From Niastella sp966212235 (GTDB lineage Bacteria > Bacteroidota > Bacteroidia > Chitinophagales > Chitinophagaceae), in contig CBIHPP010000009.1 in NCBI GenBank assembly GCA_966212235.1, forward strand, positions 372,001-436,000: a DNA stretch of 64,000 nt. The letters are read 5' to 3'. The notes beneath the pieces are model-generated. The model made no database searches. It worked only from the letters and a program-made list of their open reading frames with translations, and was not told the origin of the DNA. The position numbers were made by a program, and so were the translations under genes. Positions 46,201-55,275 of this stretch are shown here, one piece after another (position 1 is the stretch's first letter; each line of letters begins with the position of its first letter).

Positions 46201-46328
46201 ACAACCTGGTTACCTGGAGCAACGTTAGCAAAAAATACCAGGCAGATCCGGAGGTGGCCAGTAATACAGCGGGTGATGCCTACCTGGCGCAACGCGTTAT
46301 CAATTTTGGTTTGCAGATAGGATTATAG
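43242..46328 (+). CDS. SusC/RagA TonB-dependent outer-membrane receptor (SusC-2)
   Basis: The 1028-residue product has a signal peptide (LPWLAFAQG), a regulatory-like domain (about 25-95), the typical MEEYVVVGFGKKKRITNTGAVS TonB-box region (near 100-125), a plug with NPDGNRPLIVVDDIQ and KDASTTAIYGIKGANGVLVVTT, and a beta-barrel. It has no SusD directly downstream; the nearest unpaired one is SusD-0 at 34972. It is probably part of the same operon and imports a related glycan. Confidence 0.93.
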   Translation: MNKRRVLFSIAVLLLPWLAFAQGKVVTGTVKDANGPLAGATVTEKHISGNAVAADGRGRFRIVLRGTSGVLVFSYLNYQQQEVNVKKEDNVEVVMQQSVQGMEEYVVVGFGKKKRITNTGAVSSINADEIRDVPTSSVQNALAGKLPGFFTQQRSGQPGKDASDYFIRGVSSLNPDGNRPLIVVDDIQYTYEQLSQINVNEIESISILKDASTTAIYGIKGANGVLVVTTRRGAAGKPKFNVRLEGGAQAPVRTPKFLNAYRTAQLVNEAYTNDGVTPLFSQTDLDAFKNGNDPYGHPDVNWYKAINKPYSLQANSNLDISGGTTNVRYFISGGAFTQNGSVRNFSTNADGVNSNYFYRRYNARSNLDIQATKNLSLRLDATVRFGDINQPYAMNVIGNIYDFSKIHPYSAPFLNPDGSYAYAYDTQNQLPTINAQLATQGYTRNRRTDYNVLLGFTEKLDDITRGLSLVGRIAYANVEQNSLTLFRPFPPTYHYDPRDKSYHLNTGVSTGGYTYGTYRTLGNTDLDNQRTNVQVYLNYDRLFGADHHVSGLFLWNQESYRVDVDATGFFAVVGQVPHKYRGYSLKAGYDYKQKYLIDFNGAYNGSDRFQASKRNGFFPAVGVGWNMAKEEFFNEALPNVSLFKLRATYGIVGSDVAPGNQYLYNQVYNQGGAYSFGQTNQSAGTIYEGDLGNNNVTWEKSRKWDVGLDLNMFNDRLTLSADYFHEYRYDQLVKPGNTPLILGIGVSPTNVGITVNRGWEETFSWHDKIGAVQYSVGLVWSYAKNKILYMAEASPRYPWLAATGHPINQPLGYQYLGFYSQDDVTDTKVAKPVGAVAIQPGDLKYKDLNEDGVIDQNDITTIGRPNLPNTTIGLPIKIGYKGFDASVLFQGAFGYSLGLTGTAIEPFKGQFQPIHEKRWTAATASSAEFPRLTSNPTTINSPGAYNSNFWVIDAHYVRLKTVELSYILPRKWLPLKMNNGRIYLSAYNLVTWSNVSKKYQADPEVASNTAGDAYLAQRVINFGLQIGL

Positions 46329-46369
46329 AAAACAGAAGGCCCTCAAAAGGCCCTGAAGGATAAAATTAT

Positions 46370-48748
46370 ATGATTAAAAAGCTCAACTATTTAATGGCGT
46401 CCCTGTTGTTAACTACCTTATCCGGCACAAGCCAGTCACAACAATCACCAGTACACTATGTGAATCCATTTATTGGCGCCAGCACCAGTATAGATAAAGC
46501 AGGCGCCAGTCATGGGTTGGGAAAAACTTTTCCCGGCGCCACTACGCCCTATGGTATGGTGCAGATAAGTCCTAATACCATTACCGGTGGTGACAATGGT
46601 TCAGGCTATAGCTATGAACATACATCTATTGAAGGGTTTGCCTTTACCCAGCTAAGCGGTATTGGCTGGTATGGCGACCTGGGTAATTTTTTGGTGATGC
46701 CATCAACAGGTCCGCTAAAAACATCGGCCGGCCACCCTGATCATTCAGCGCAGGGATATCGTTCGGCATTCGCCAAAAAATCAGAGACGGCGAGTCCGGG
46801 TTATTACAAAGTGGAACTGTCAAAGTACCGTGTAATGGCAGAGATGACGGCGGCGCCACACAGCGGTATGATGCGTTTTTCTTTTCCCGCCAATGACCGG
46901 TCACGCATACAGATTGACCTGGCGCGAAGGGTAGGAGGAACAGCCACTTCCCAATATGTGCGGGTAGTAGACGAACATACCATTGAAGGATGGATGAAAT
47001 GTACACCCGAGGGCGGCGGCTGGGGCAATGGAGAAGGGCATGCCGATTATACCGTATATTTTTATGCGCAGTTTAGCAAGCCATTAAAACAGTATGGTGT
47101 ATGGAGCGCTGCTATTCCCGATGACTGGCCGAGGAAAAGAGAAGATATAGAAAGTGCCCGTTACCAGGAACGGGTTGCTGCCGCTGCCACAACCGGCATA
47201 ACCAAACAACCGCATGAGCAGCAGGGAAAACACCTCGGTTTTTTTACAGAGTTTGCCACAACGGAAAATGAGCAGGTATGCATGAAGGCAGGCATTTCTT
47301 TTACAGATAGCGCGCATGCGAAGATGAACCTGGAACGGGAGATCACTGGCTGGGATTTTGACGGTGTGCATGCGAAGGCGACGGAATTATGGAACCAGGC
47401 ACTGGGAAAAATAAAAATTGAAGGGGGCACCGAAGAAGAAAAAACCGTTTTTTATTCGGCATTGTATCATACGATGATCGACCCCAGGATCGTATCGGAT
47501 GTAGATGGAACTTATACCGGCGGTGATGGAAAAATACACCATGGTGTGGCTGGCCAAACACGCAGAACGGTATTCAGTGGGTGGGATGTATTCCGAAGCC
47601 AGATGCCGCTGCAAACGATCATTAACCCGGCGCTGGTAAATGATCTGCTGGGTTCGCTAACCGACCTGGCGGAAGAATCCGGTAAACACTACTTTGAGCG
47701 ATGGGAATTGCTGAATGCCTACTCGGGTTGTATGATCGGTAACCCTGCCGTCTCCGTGTTAGCCGATGCGTATGCAAAGGGTATTAGGGGGTACGATGTG
47801 GCAAAAGCATATGCCTATGCCCGTAATAGTTGTGAACGATTTGGTAACGGTGATAAGGGGTGGACCAATACCTGCGAACCGGAAGATCGTCGCCGCAACT
47901 CCTATGGTAATTCACCATTCCCTATTTCCAATACCCTGGAGAATGCTTATTCTGAATGGTGTTTATCCCGGCTGGCGGCAGGGCTTGGAAAAAAGGAAGA
48001 TGAAATGAAGTATGCGCGCAGCGCACTGAGTTATAAAAATGTATTTGATCCGGCAAAACACTGGTTCCGGCCACGGAAGGAAGATGGCAGTTGGGAAGAC
48101 TGGCCGGCCGAGGGCCGGTTGAAACAATTCTATGGCACCGTAGAAAGCAATCCATACCAGCAGGGCTGGTTTGTTCCGCATGATATTCCGGGCATGGTGC
48201 AGTTGATGGGTGGAAGGGATCGTGTGATCACTGATCTGCTTCATTTCTTTAATAAGGCGCCTGCCAGCCTGTTATGGAACGATTACTACAATCACGCCAA
48301 TGAGCCTGTACATCATGTGCCTTTTCTTTTCAACCGCCTGGGATCGCCCTGGCTAACGCAGGAATGGAGCCGGAAAATATGCGCCCGCGCGTATCACAAT
48401 AAAGTAGAGGGATTGGTAGGCAATGAAGATGTGGGGCAAATGTCGGCCTGGTATGTGCTGGCAGCTGCTGGCATCCATCCGGTATGTCCTGGTGACACCA
48501 GGTACGAGATCACCAGTCCCGTGTTCTCCAAAATTGAATTACAATTAGATCCTAAGTTTGCAAAAGGCAAAACATTTACCGTGATAGCAAAAAGTAATTC
48601 TGCAAAGAATGTTTACATAACGCGTGCCTGGCTGAATGGAAAGGAATATAAAAAATGTTGGATCGATCATGCAGATATCGTAGCCGGTGGCGTGCTGGAA
48701 TTGCAAATGGGCGCCGCGCCAAATACAAATTGGGGAGTTAAACCCTGA
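46370..48748 (+). CDS. GH92 alpha-mannosidase
   Basis: The 792-residue exported enzyme has a signal peptide and the GH92 layout: N-terminal beta-sandwich with YVNPFIGAS and KTFPGATTPYGMVQISP, and an (alpha/alpha)6 barrel. Family active-site elements are visible: Glu592 in VESNPYQQGWFVPHD, the HANEPVHHVPFLFN loop, and GNEDVGQMSAWYVL with Glu686/Asp687. GH92 enzymes are calcium-dependent exo-alpha-mannosidases that invert the anomeric carbon. The substrate is probably a mannan or N-glycan branch; which linkage is not clear from sequence. It follows SusC-2 after 41 bases. Confidence 0.92.
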   Translation: MIKKLNYLMASLLLTTLSGTSQSQQSPVHYVNPFIGASTSIDKAGASHGLGKTFPGATTPYGMVQISPNTITGGDNGSGYSYEHTSIEGFAFTQLSGIGWYGDLGNFLVMPSTGPLKTSAGHPDHSAQGYRSAFAKKSETASPGYYKVELSKYRVMAEMTAAPHSGMMRFSFPANDRSRIQIDLARRVGGTATSQYVRVVDEHTIEGWMKCTPEGGGWGNGEGHADYTVYFYAQFSKPLKQYGVWSAAIPDDWPRKREDIESARYQERVAAAATTGITKQPHEQQGKHLGFFTEFATTENEQVCMKAGISFTDSAHAKMNLEREITGWDFDGVHAKATELWNQALGKIKIEGGTEEEKTVFYSALYHTMIDPRIVSDVDGTYTGGDGKIHHGVAGQTRRTVFSGWDVFRSQMPLQTIINPALVNDLLGSLTDLAEESGKHYFERWELLNAYSGCMIGNPAVSVLADAYAKGIRGYDVAKAYAYARNSCERFGNGDKGWTNTCEPEDRRRNSYGNSPFPISNTLENAYSEWCLSRLAAGLGKKEDEMKYARSALSYKNVFDPAKHWFRPRKEDGSWEDWPAEGRLKQFYGTVESNPYQQGWFVPHDIPGMVQLMGGRDRVITDLLHFFNKAPASLLWNDYYNHANEPVHHVPFLFNRLGSPWLTQEWSRKICARAYHNKVEGLVGNEDVGQMSAWYVLAAAGIHPVCPGDTRYEITSPVFSKIELQLDPKFAKGKTFTVIAKSNSAKNVYITRAWLNGKEYKKCWIDHADIVAGGVLELQMGAAPNTNWGVKP

Positions 48749-48752
48749 GCCG

Positions 48753-48815
48753 TCCTGAGCGGAGTCGAAGGATCGAAGGGGCGGGGCAAAACGTTGAGCG
48801 AAGGCGAAACGTTCC
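48753..48815 (+). repeat. Two degenerate copies of a TGAGCGnAGnnGAA repeat
   Basis: CCTGAGCGGAGTCGAAGG (48754-48771) and GTTGAGCGAAGGCGAAAC (48793-48810) lie between GH92 and the esterase gene. The unit is widespread in Bacteroidota intergenic DNA, by recollection. A related copy lies inside the GH38 gene at 51171-51188. Confidence 0.65.
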
Positions 48816-48862
48816 CTAACCACATTAATAAAATAATAAAGAAGTTTCTTTAAAGTATAGCC

Positions 48863-50365
48863 ATGAAAATAGTTGTTGTTTTTTTACTGGTATTTGGGTT
48901 GAGTCCAACGTTTGTTCGCGCAGATAACAGCCGCGACCCTGGTGGCCTGCAACTGGGCAGTGGTTTGCAGGACAGCATGGTTATTCAACAGAACCGGCCC
49001 TTGACCATTTGGGGCAAGGCGCCGGTGGGTCAGCAGGTGTCGATCCGTGCCGACTGGATGTCTGGAAACATTACAGTGAAGACTGACGCCGGTGGTAATT
49101 TTTCAGGTATCATCGCCGTTCCGGCTGTGAAGTCCGGAGATTACAGTCCGCACACTATTGATGTATCGGATGGTATTTCGACAGTTGTTCTGCACAACGT
49201 ATTGATCGGCGAGGTATGGCTTTGCAGCGGACAGAGCAATATGCAATTCAGTATGAAAGAAGTAGTGGATGCTACGAATGAAGTAGCTGCGGCCAATTTT
49301 CCCAATCTCCGGTTGTTAAATGTGGGCCTGAACTTTAGCGCCACACCTTACGAAACCTTTACCGGCAAATGGGTGGCTTGCCGTCCTGCTACTGTAAAAG
49401 ACTTTAGTGGCGTGGGCTATTATTTTGGGCGGGAGTTGCAGCAAACATTGAAAGTGCCTGTTGGTGTTATCTTCTCCGGCATCGGGGCTTCCGCCGCGCA
49501 GGCTTATGTGCCGCAACCGGTGCTGGCTGGTGATACGATGCTGAACCGGGTGTACCTGCAGCCTTATTTGAACAGTCCGAAATCAAAGGAGGTGATCGAT
49601 GGCGGATTTAGTTTTGAAAAAGTGACCCGTCCTTTTTTGTTATACAATGCCATTATTTATCCATTAAGACATATATCGTTCAGGGGTATTTGCTGGTACC
49701 AGGGCGAAGCCAACCGCAAAGAACGGGATGCTTATACAAAACTCACACAGACCCTTATCACAAGTTGGCGCGAGACCTTTGGCCAGGGCGAACTCCCATT
49801 TTATTTTGTACAGGTGGCACCTTATTTCCTGGACAAGGAAGACCCCACACTGGCTGACTATGCTTTTTTCCGCGAGGCACAGGAAAAGGTTTCAGCGCTT
49901 GGCAATACAGCCATGATCACCACCATCGATGTGGGAGAGGCAAAGAACCTGCACCCACATAATAAAAAACCCATTGGGGTAAGACTGGCGAAGACCGCGC
50001 TGAACCGTACTTATGGAAAGTTAGATGTTGTATGGCGTGGACCCCAATACCAGCATATGGAAGTCAGTGGGAAAAAAGCCATCATCTATTTTGAACCGGG
50101 TACAACTGCCGGTGGCCTGCGTACGGATGATGGCAATGCGCCACCTTTTTTTACGATCGCCGGTGACGATCAGCAATTCTATCCAGCTGAAGCAACAGTC
50201 GATGGCAATAAGATCATCGTTTGGTCGGCAAAGGTAAAGAAGCCAGTGGCTGTGCGTTATGCATTTACGAATTACCCGGTTACCACATTACATAACGGCG
50301 AAGGATGGCCTGTTATACCATTTCGTACGGACAACTGGACTGAACCAACTCCAAAAACGGATTAA
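48863..50365 (+). CDS. Sialate O-acetylesterase-like protein (SASA family)
   Basis: The 500-residue exported enzyme has a signal peptide (ending VRAD), an N-terminal beta domain (about 25-110, NRPLTIWGKAPVGQQVSIRADW), and an SGNH-type catalytic domain: GQSNM with Ser125, FSGIGASAAQAY, RGICWYQGEAN and DVGEAKNLHPHNK with Asp356 and His364/His366. It should remove O-acetyl groups from a glycan before the mannosidases act. Its stop overlaps the GH38 start by one base (TAATG). Confidence 0.9.
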   Translation: MKIVVVFLLVFGLSPTFVRADNSRDPGGLQLGSGLQDSMVIQQNRPLTIWGKAPVGQQVSIRADWMSGNITVKTDAGGNFSGIIAVPAVKSGDYSPHTIDVSDGISTVVLHNVLIGEVWLCSGQSNMQFSMKEVVDATNEVAAANFPNLRLLNVGLNFSATPYETFTGKWVACRPATVKDFSGVGYYFGRELQQTLKVPVGVIFSGIGASAAQAYVPQPVLAGDTMLNRVYLQPYLNSPKSKEVIDGGFSFEKVTRPFLLYNAIIYPLRHISFRGICWYQGEANRKERDAYTKLTQTLITSWRETFGQGELPFYFVQVAPYFLDKEDPTLADYAFFREAQEKVSALGNTAMITTIDVGEAKNLHPHNKKPIGVRLAKTALNRTYGKLDVVWRGPQYQHMEVSGKKAIIYFEPGTTAGGLRTDDGNAPPFFTIAGDDQQFYPAEATVDGNKIIVWSAKVKKPVAVRYAFTNYPVTTLHNGEGWPVIPFRTDNWTEPTPKTD

Positions 50366-52845
50366 TGAAGAAATTGCTGTTTCCGATATTATTGTTATTC
50401 GTTTTAAAAACTACGGGGCAGACCGCTTATTTTATAGACGGCTACCACGGCGGTATCTATGGCCATCTTCCATCGTGGCAAACAAAATTCATGGTGGAAA
50501 AGCTGGCGCAATATCCCGACTGGAAGATCAACCTGGAGCTGGAACCCGAATCCTGGGACAGCATTGCGCGCAACGATCCGGCAGCGTATGCAGCTTTTCG
50601 TACATTGTTCACCAACCAGTCGACCAATGGGCGCATCGAATACGTTAACCCGGCTTACGGGCAAGCCTATTTATATAACATATCAGGTGAAAGCATCATA
50701 AGGCAGTTTGCATATGGGATGAAAAAATTACAACAGCATTTTCCTACCGTACAGTTCACCACCTACTCATCAGAGGAGCCTTGTTTTACAAGTGCCCTGC
50801 CACAAATATTAAAGTCTTACGGATTCAAATATGCGTCGCTGAAAAATCCGAACACGTGTTGGGGCGGCTATACACGTGCCTATGGCGGCGAGCTGGTTAA
50901 CTGGATTGGACCCGATGGCAGTTCTATAATAACGGCGCCCAGGTATGCAATAGAGGCGTTGAAGCCGCATTCTATCTGGGAAACCATTGCTTCGGGAAAC
51001 AGTGAGGAATATGTGCGGAAGGCTTTCGCCTATGGTATCCGGCATCCTGTTGGCATGTGTTTGCAGGATGCGGGTTGGAACTATGGGCCCTGGTTGAAAC
51101 GAGGCCCTGCTGCCGCGAGCGCTTATACGCCCACGGCATATGCAACCTGGCGGGGATATTTCGCGAAAGCCCTGAGCGCAGTTGAAGGGGCAAGCAAAAA
51201 AGGACCGGGCGCAATCGAGGGTCGCTATAACAAAACCATAAACAACTGGCATTTTTCCCAGGAAGATCTGTTGGTGGGGTTGATGTGGGGCGCACAGGTG
51301 TTGCAGCGAATAGCGCGGGAAGTAAGACAATCGGAAAATTCCATTATACAGGCAGAAAAGCTGGCGGTGATGGCAAAGGTCTGGAAGGGTTCGCCCTGGC
51401 CCGATGCTGACTTCGGCGCTGCCTGGCGGACCTTGTTGTTATCGCAGCACCACGATTGCTGGATTGTTCCCTATAATGGCGCGCCCGGAGATACCTGGGC
51501 CGACAAGGTGGTCAAGTGGACAAATTTCACCAATGATATAAGCGACAGCATAACACAGGTGGCTACACGGCAACTGTCGGGCAGCACGGGTCAGTACGTG
51601 CGGGTATTCAATACCACGGCCGTTGAACGGAATGAGTTGGTCCGCTTTGGGGACAGGCTCTTCCAGGCAAAAGTGCCGCCGATGGGTTATGCGAGCTACC
51701 GGCTCAATGCTTTGTCAGCTTTAAGAGGTGCATCCGCAGTTAGGCTTAACAACGGTCTGTACCAGGTGGAGACCAACCTTTACCGGATAATGATCGATCC
51801 CGCAAAGGGAGGCACTATTACGAGCTGGGTAGCAAAACAATTAGGCAATAAAGAGTTGGTGGAAACCGGAAAACGTTTTAATGAGTTGCGTGGCCATTTT
51901 TACAATATGGGTGGCATGAAGTTCAGTGGTGATACTACCGCTGAGGTCAATATTGTTGAAAATGGTCCGGCCGAAGTAAAGCTGTCAATAAAAGGATGGA
52001 TTGCGGGCAACCCCTTTACCCAGGTGTTGACCATACAACAAGGACAACCGAGAGTGGATATTCATTTAAAAATTGATTGGACAAATAACCCGGCGATCGG
52101 GGAATATTTTGATGAACCAAAGGATACCCAGGTGCGAAAGGCTTATTATGACGACCGGTTCAAGCTGCTGGCGTTATTTCCGTTGAAGCTGTCATCGCAA
52201 AAGGTATATAAGAATGCACCGTTTGATGTAACCCAAAGCAAACTCACCAATACTTTTTACAACCGCTGGGATAGCATCAAGAACAATGTGCTGTTGAATT
52301 GGGTAGATGTGGTGGATGGAGCCGGCGAATATGGAATGGCGCTATTGTGCGACCATACCACCAGTTATGTGCATGGGGCTGATTTTCCGTTGGGATTAAC
52401 CTTGCAGTATTCAGGCAACGGGATCTTCTACCGGAATTATACCATTGATGGTCCTTCCGAAATAAATTATGCTTTGATCCCGCACAAGGGCAGGTGGGAC
52501 CAGGCAGGGCTGTGGACGGAAGGTACAAAATGGAGCGAGCCTTTAATAGCAACAGGTGCCAATGAGGAGGGGCAGCGTTCTTTGCTGCATACGCAGAAAG
52601 GGGTGGAGGTATCTTCTCTTACCATGTCAGGAAATGCATTGTTGGTACGGCTGTTTAATGCAGAAGCAAAAACTCCCATCGTACGATTGTATGTTGAATT
52701 TGCTGCTACTACTGCCGTACAGGTGGAACTGGACGGTAAATCTGTAAAGGTATTGCCGATCTATAAAGATAAATCGGGCCGCCGATGGGTGGAATTGCCC
52801 ATCCCCCGATTTGGAATAAGAACCATAAAATTTGAACATGAGTAA
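50365..52845 (+). CDS. GH38-like alpha-mannosidase
   Basis: The 826-residue protein has a signal peptide (ending KTTGQ) and a GH38-like N-terminal domain with AYFIDGYHGGIYGHLP (about 22-37), EPESW, a mid-domain YSSEEPCFTSALPQIL, the helical bundle and SQHHDCWIVPYNGAPGDTWADKVV (about 365-390). The C-terminal beta domains (about 440-826) are typical of the family. GH38 enzymes are zinc-dependent retaining alpha-mannosidases. The classical nucleophile block is not obvious, so this may be a divergent subfamily. An internal copy of a dispersed repeat encodes ALSAVEGA (about 271-278). Confidence 0.8.
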   Translation: MKKLLFPILLLFVLKTTGQTAYFIDGYHGGIYGHLPSWQTKFMVEKLAQYPDWKINLELEPESWDSIARNDPAAYAAFRTLFTNQSTNGRIEYVNPAYGQAYLYNISGESIIRQFAYGMKKLQQHFPTVQFTTYSSEEPCFTSALPQILKSYGFKYASLKNPNTCWGGYTRAYGGELVNWIGPDGSSIITAPRYAIEALKPHSIWETIASGNSEEYVRKAFAYGIRHPVGMCLQDAGWNYGPWLKRGPAAASAYTPTAYATWRGYFAKALSAVEGASKKGPGAIEGRYNKTINNWHFSQEDLLVGLMWGAQVLQRIAREVRQSENSIIQAEKLAVMAKVWKGSPWPDADFGAAWRTLLLSQHHDCWIVPYNGAPGDTWADKVVKWTNFTNDISDSITQVATRQLSGSTGQYVRVFNTTAVERNELVRFGDRLFQAKVPPMGYASYRLNALSALRGASAVRLNNGLYQVETNLYRIMIDPAKGGTITSWVAKQLGNKELVETGKRFNELRGHFYNMGGMKFSGDTTAEVNIVENGPAEVKLSIKGWIAGNPFTQVLTIQQGQPRVDIHLKIDWTNNPAIGEYFDEPKDTQVRKAYYDDRFKLLALFPLKLSSQKVYKNAPFDVTQSKLTNTFYNRWDSIKNNVLLNWVDVVDGAGEYGMALLCDHTTSYVHGADFPLGLTLQYSGNGIFYRNYTIDGPSEINYALIPHKGRWDQAGLWTEGTKWSEPLIATGANEEGQRSLLHTQKGVEVSSLTMSGNALLVRLFNAEAKTPIVRLYVEFAATTAVQVELDGKSVKVLPIYKDKSGRRWVELPIPRFGIRTIKFEHE
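51171..51188 (+). repeat. Intragenic copy of the TGAGCGnAG repeat in GH38
   Basis: CCTGAGCGCAGTTGAAGG differs from the intergenic copy at 48754 by two bases and is read in frame as part of ALSAVEGA, in a loop before the conserved GH38 helical bundle. Confidence 0.5.
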
Positions 52846-54229
52846 GAACTTTTTTCTATCATTGATCATGGGAATGATGTCGGCTACCGGGCTGGCCCAG
52901 GTGCAACCGCTGACACCTTTTGCCCCCGGAGACCGGATCGCGTTTGTCGGCAACAGCATCACAGAGGCAGGTTATTACGAATCGTATGTATGGCTGTATT
53001 ATATGCTCCATTTTCCCGGCCGGCGGATCAATATTTATAATTGCGGCATCGGTGGCGACAGGGCCAAAAACATACTCGCCCGTTTGGATGCAGATGTGCT
53101 GGCGAAAAAGCCAACCACGGTCTGTATGACTTTTGGCATGAATGATTCCGGCTATTTTGAATTCCTGGCCGCGAATGCCGATTCAACGGCAAAAGAAAGA
53201 GTGCGCGAGTGTAAGTTATATTTTGATTCTATCGCACATAAATTAAAGAACTATACCGCTGCCAAAAAAATAATGATCACATCTTCGTTGTATGACGAAA
53301 CGATGAAGAACCCGAAGAATTATTTTCCAAAGAAAAGTGAGGCCATGAATGCGATTGTAGCTTTCCAACAAAAGACGGCGCAGGACAATCATTGGGGCTT
53401 TGTCGACTTTTTTCATCCCATGACGGAGATAACGTTACAGAAGCAACGAACGGATTCCACTTTTACGCTAACCGGACCTGACCGCATTCATCCTGGCAAT
53501 GCAGGACATTTTGTAATGGCCTGGCTTTTTTTAAAACAGCAGGGGCTGGCGGGCAAACCTATTGCGGAGATTGTTATCGACGCCGCGGCAAAGAAGATCC
53601 AGCGTTCAGAGAATTGCCAGTTATCGGCTTTGTCGGTGGTGCCGGGCGATGTACGGGTCAATTACCTGGCCGGTTCTTTACCCTTTCCGCAGGACAGTAT
53701 ACCGCGCATGTGGGATAATCCGCAGCGGCAGGCAGATGCGCTGCAGGTGATTCCCTTTAACGAAGAGATGAACCGGGAGATGCTGACCGTACACGGCCTG
53801 GGTATTGGGAATTTTTTGGTTACCATCGATGGTGAGCCCATTGGAAAATGGACGGGCGCGCAATTGTCGGCCGGCATTAACCTGGCGTTGTTAAAGAACA
53901 CACCTGAATATGAACAGGCAATGTCCGTGCTTTGGCTGAATGAAGAGCGAATGGCGCTGGAATCGAAGCTGAGGGCCTATTACTGGTTGCAATTCGAATA
54001 CTTTAAAGGAGCCGGGTTCTATTTTGCAGACAATGCCCAAGCGATGGATTCGCTGAATGTGACGGCACAAAAGAACTGGTTCGTTGGTTCAAAGAAGGAC
54101 AACTACCGGGCGGCGCGTTATGCGGCAGTGAGAGCAGGGTGGCAGCGGCAGATGGATGTATTGGTGGATGAGATATACAAGGTCAATCAGCCTCGTAAGC
54201 ATACCATCCGGATCACGAAGGCGGATTGA
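52838..54229 (+). CDS. SGNH/GDSL-family esterase
   Basis: The 463-residue exported protein has a signal peptide (ending TGLAQ) and an SGNH hydrolase domain: block I FVGNSITEAG (Ser40), block II GIGGDRAKN, block III GMND, and block V GPDRIHPGNAGH. The C-terminal half (about 240-463) is unassigned. ATG 52838 is used; it overlaps the GH38 stop (52845) by 8 bases. It could be a second deacetylase of the PUL. The convergent AraC gene ends 8 bases away. Confidence 0.85.
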   Translation: MSKNFFLSLIMGMMSATGLAQVQPLTPFAPGDRIAFVGNSITEAGYYESYVWLYYMLHFPGRRINIYNCGIGGDRAKNILARLDADVLAKKPTTVCMTFGMNDSGYFEFLAANADSTAKERVRECKLYFDSIAHKLKNYTAAKKIMITSSLYDETMKNPKNYFPKKSEAMNAIVAFQQKTAQDNHWGFVDFFHPMTEITLQKQRTDSTFTLTGPDRIHPGNAGHFVMAWLFLKQQGLAGKPIAEIVIDAAAKKIQRSENCQLSALSVVPGDVRVNYLAGSLPFPQDSIPRMWDNPQRQADALQVIPFNEEMNREMLTVHGLGIGNFLVTIDGEPIGKWTGAQLSAGINLALLKNTPEYEQAMSVLWLNEERMALESKLRAYYWLQFEYFKGAGFYFADNAQAMDSLNVTAQKNWFVGSKKDNYRAARYAAVRAGWQRQMDVLVDEIYKVNQPRKHTIRITKAD

Positions 54230-54236
54230 GTACATA

Positions 54237-55121
54237 TCAAAAGATTAACCGCTCGCCAACATTGCCGTGTTTGGCGCGAAAATCTTTTGGGGTCAATCCT
54301 TTTTCCCGTTTGAAGGTGCGGTTAAAGTTCGACATGCTGGTATAGCCGCAGGCGGCGGCAATATCCGCAATGGCATCTCTCGTATCGATCAGCAGCCGTG
54401 CGGCATGTCCCAGGCGAATATCGTTCAGGAAATCCACGAAGTTCACACCTGTCTTCGTTTTGAAAAAACGGCTGAAAGCGGTCTCGGCCATGTTCACCAA
54501 CGCTGCCGCTTCTGCCAGTCGCACAGGCCGGCTGAAGTTGGCGTTCATGAATTCGATCAGTTTTTCCATGCGCACGCTGTCCATAAAAATATAATCGGCA
54601 TTGTATATCTTTTCTCCCGAGAGACAACGGTGGCCCGGGGTAATGGACAATTCGTTCAGGATGTTCATCAGTTCAACGACCGAATCAAAACCCGTTTTGT
54701 GCTCCAGTTCCTTAATGCGTGGCGCTATCCGCTGGATCGTTTCCTTTGAAAACAAAACGCCCTTGAGCGATTCTTCAAACAGTTGCCGGATGGAGCTGAG
54801 TTGCGTTCTTTTCAGAAAGGTTTCGTGAAAGAGGTCCCGGTGAAATTGGATGGTGATCTCGAAGATCTGAGCGCTTTGACATTTGTGGGTAAACCATGCA
54901 TGTGGAATATTGGGACCTACCAGCACCAGTTCCAGGTCATCGATCTCCTCCATACTATCACCCACTACACGTTTGACGCCTTTGGCGTTTTCGATGAAGT
55001 TCAGTTCATATTCTTCATGGAAATGTAACGGAAAGTCGAATTCCGTTTTATACCTGGCAAACAGCGAGAAACAATCCGACTTGGTCAAAGGTGGCGCCTC
55101 TTTTAGGATCGATATGGACAT
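54237..55121 (-). CDS. AraC-family transcriptional regulator with cupin-like N-terminus
   Basis: The 294-residue cytoplasmic protein has an N-terminal ligand-binding cupin-like domain (about 1-120, HFHEEYELNFIENAKG) and a C-terminal AraC double helix-turn-helix (about 190-285, RPVRLAEAAALVNMAETAFSRFFKTKTG and DIAAACGYTSMSNFNRTFKREKGLTPKDFR). It is likely to bind a sugar and control the PUL. It is convergent to the mannosidase operon and lies at the PUL boundary. Confidence 0.9.
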   Translation of the reverse strand: MSISILKEAPPLTKSDCFSLFARYKTEFDFPLHFHEEYELNFIENAKGVKRVVGDSMEEIDDLELVLVGPNIPHAWFTHKCQSAQIFEITIQFHRDLFHETFLKRTQLSSIRQLFEESLKGVLFSKETIQRIAPRIKELEHKTGFDSVVELMNILNELSITPGHRCLSGEKIYNADYIFMDSVRMEKLIEFMNANFSRPVRLAEAAALVNMAETAFSRFFKTKTGVNFVDFLNDIRLGHAARLLIDTRDAIADIAAACGYTSMSNFNRTFKREKGLTPKDFRAKHGNVGERLIF

Positions 55122-55275
55122 AGCAAATTAATTAACCTATTTGCAAAAATAGGACTAATCAGCAATTAGCGGGTATTACCCAAAACATTTATACAATTCA
55201 ATCCCTGAGCGCCCAGTCTGCGCAACAGCCGGATCCTGCCAAAGTTAGCATGAAAGACCCCAATGAATTAACAAA

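Noticed and set aside
48545..48823. A 92-codon minus-strand frame containing FDSAQD
   Set aside because: The FDSAQD string is the translation of the intergenic TGAGCGnAG repeat; the rest overlaps GH92.
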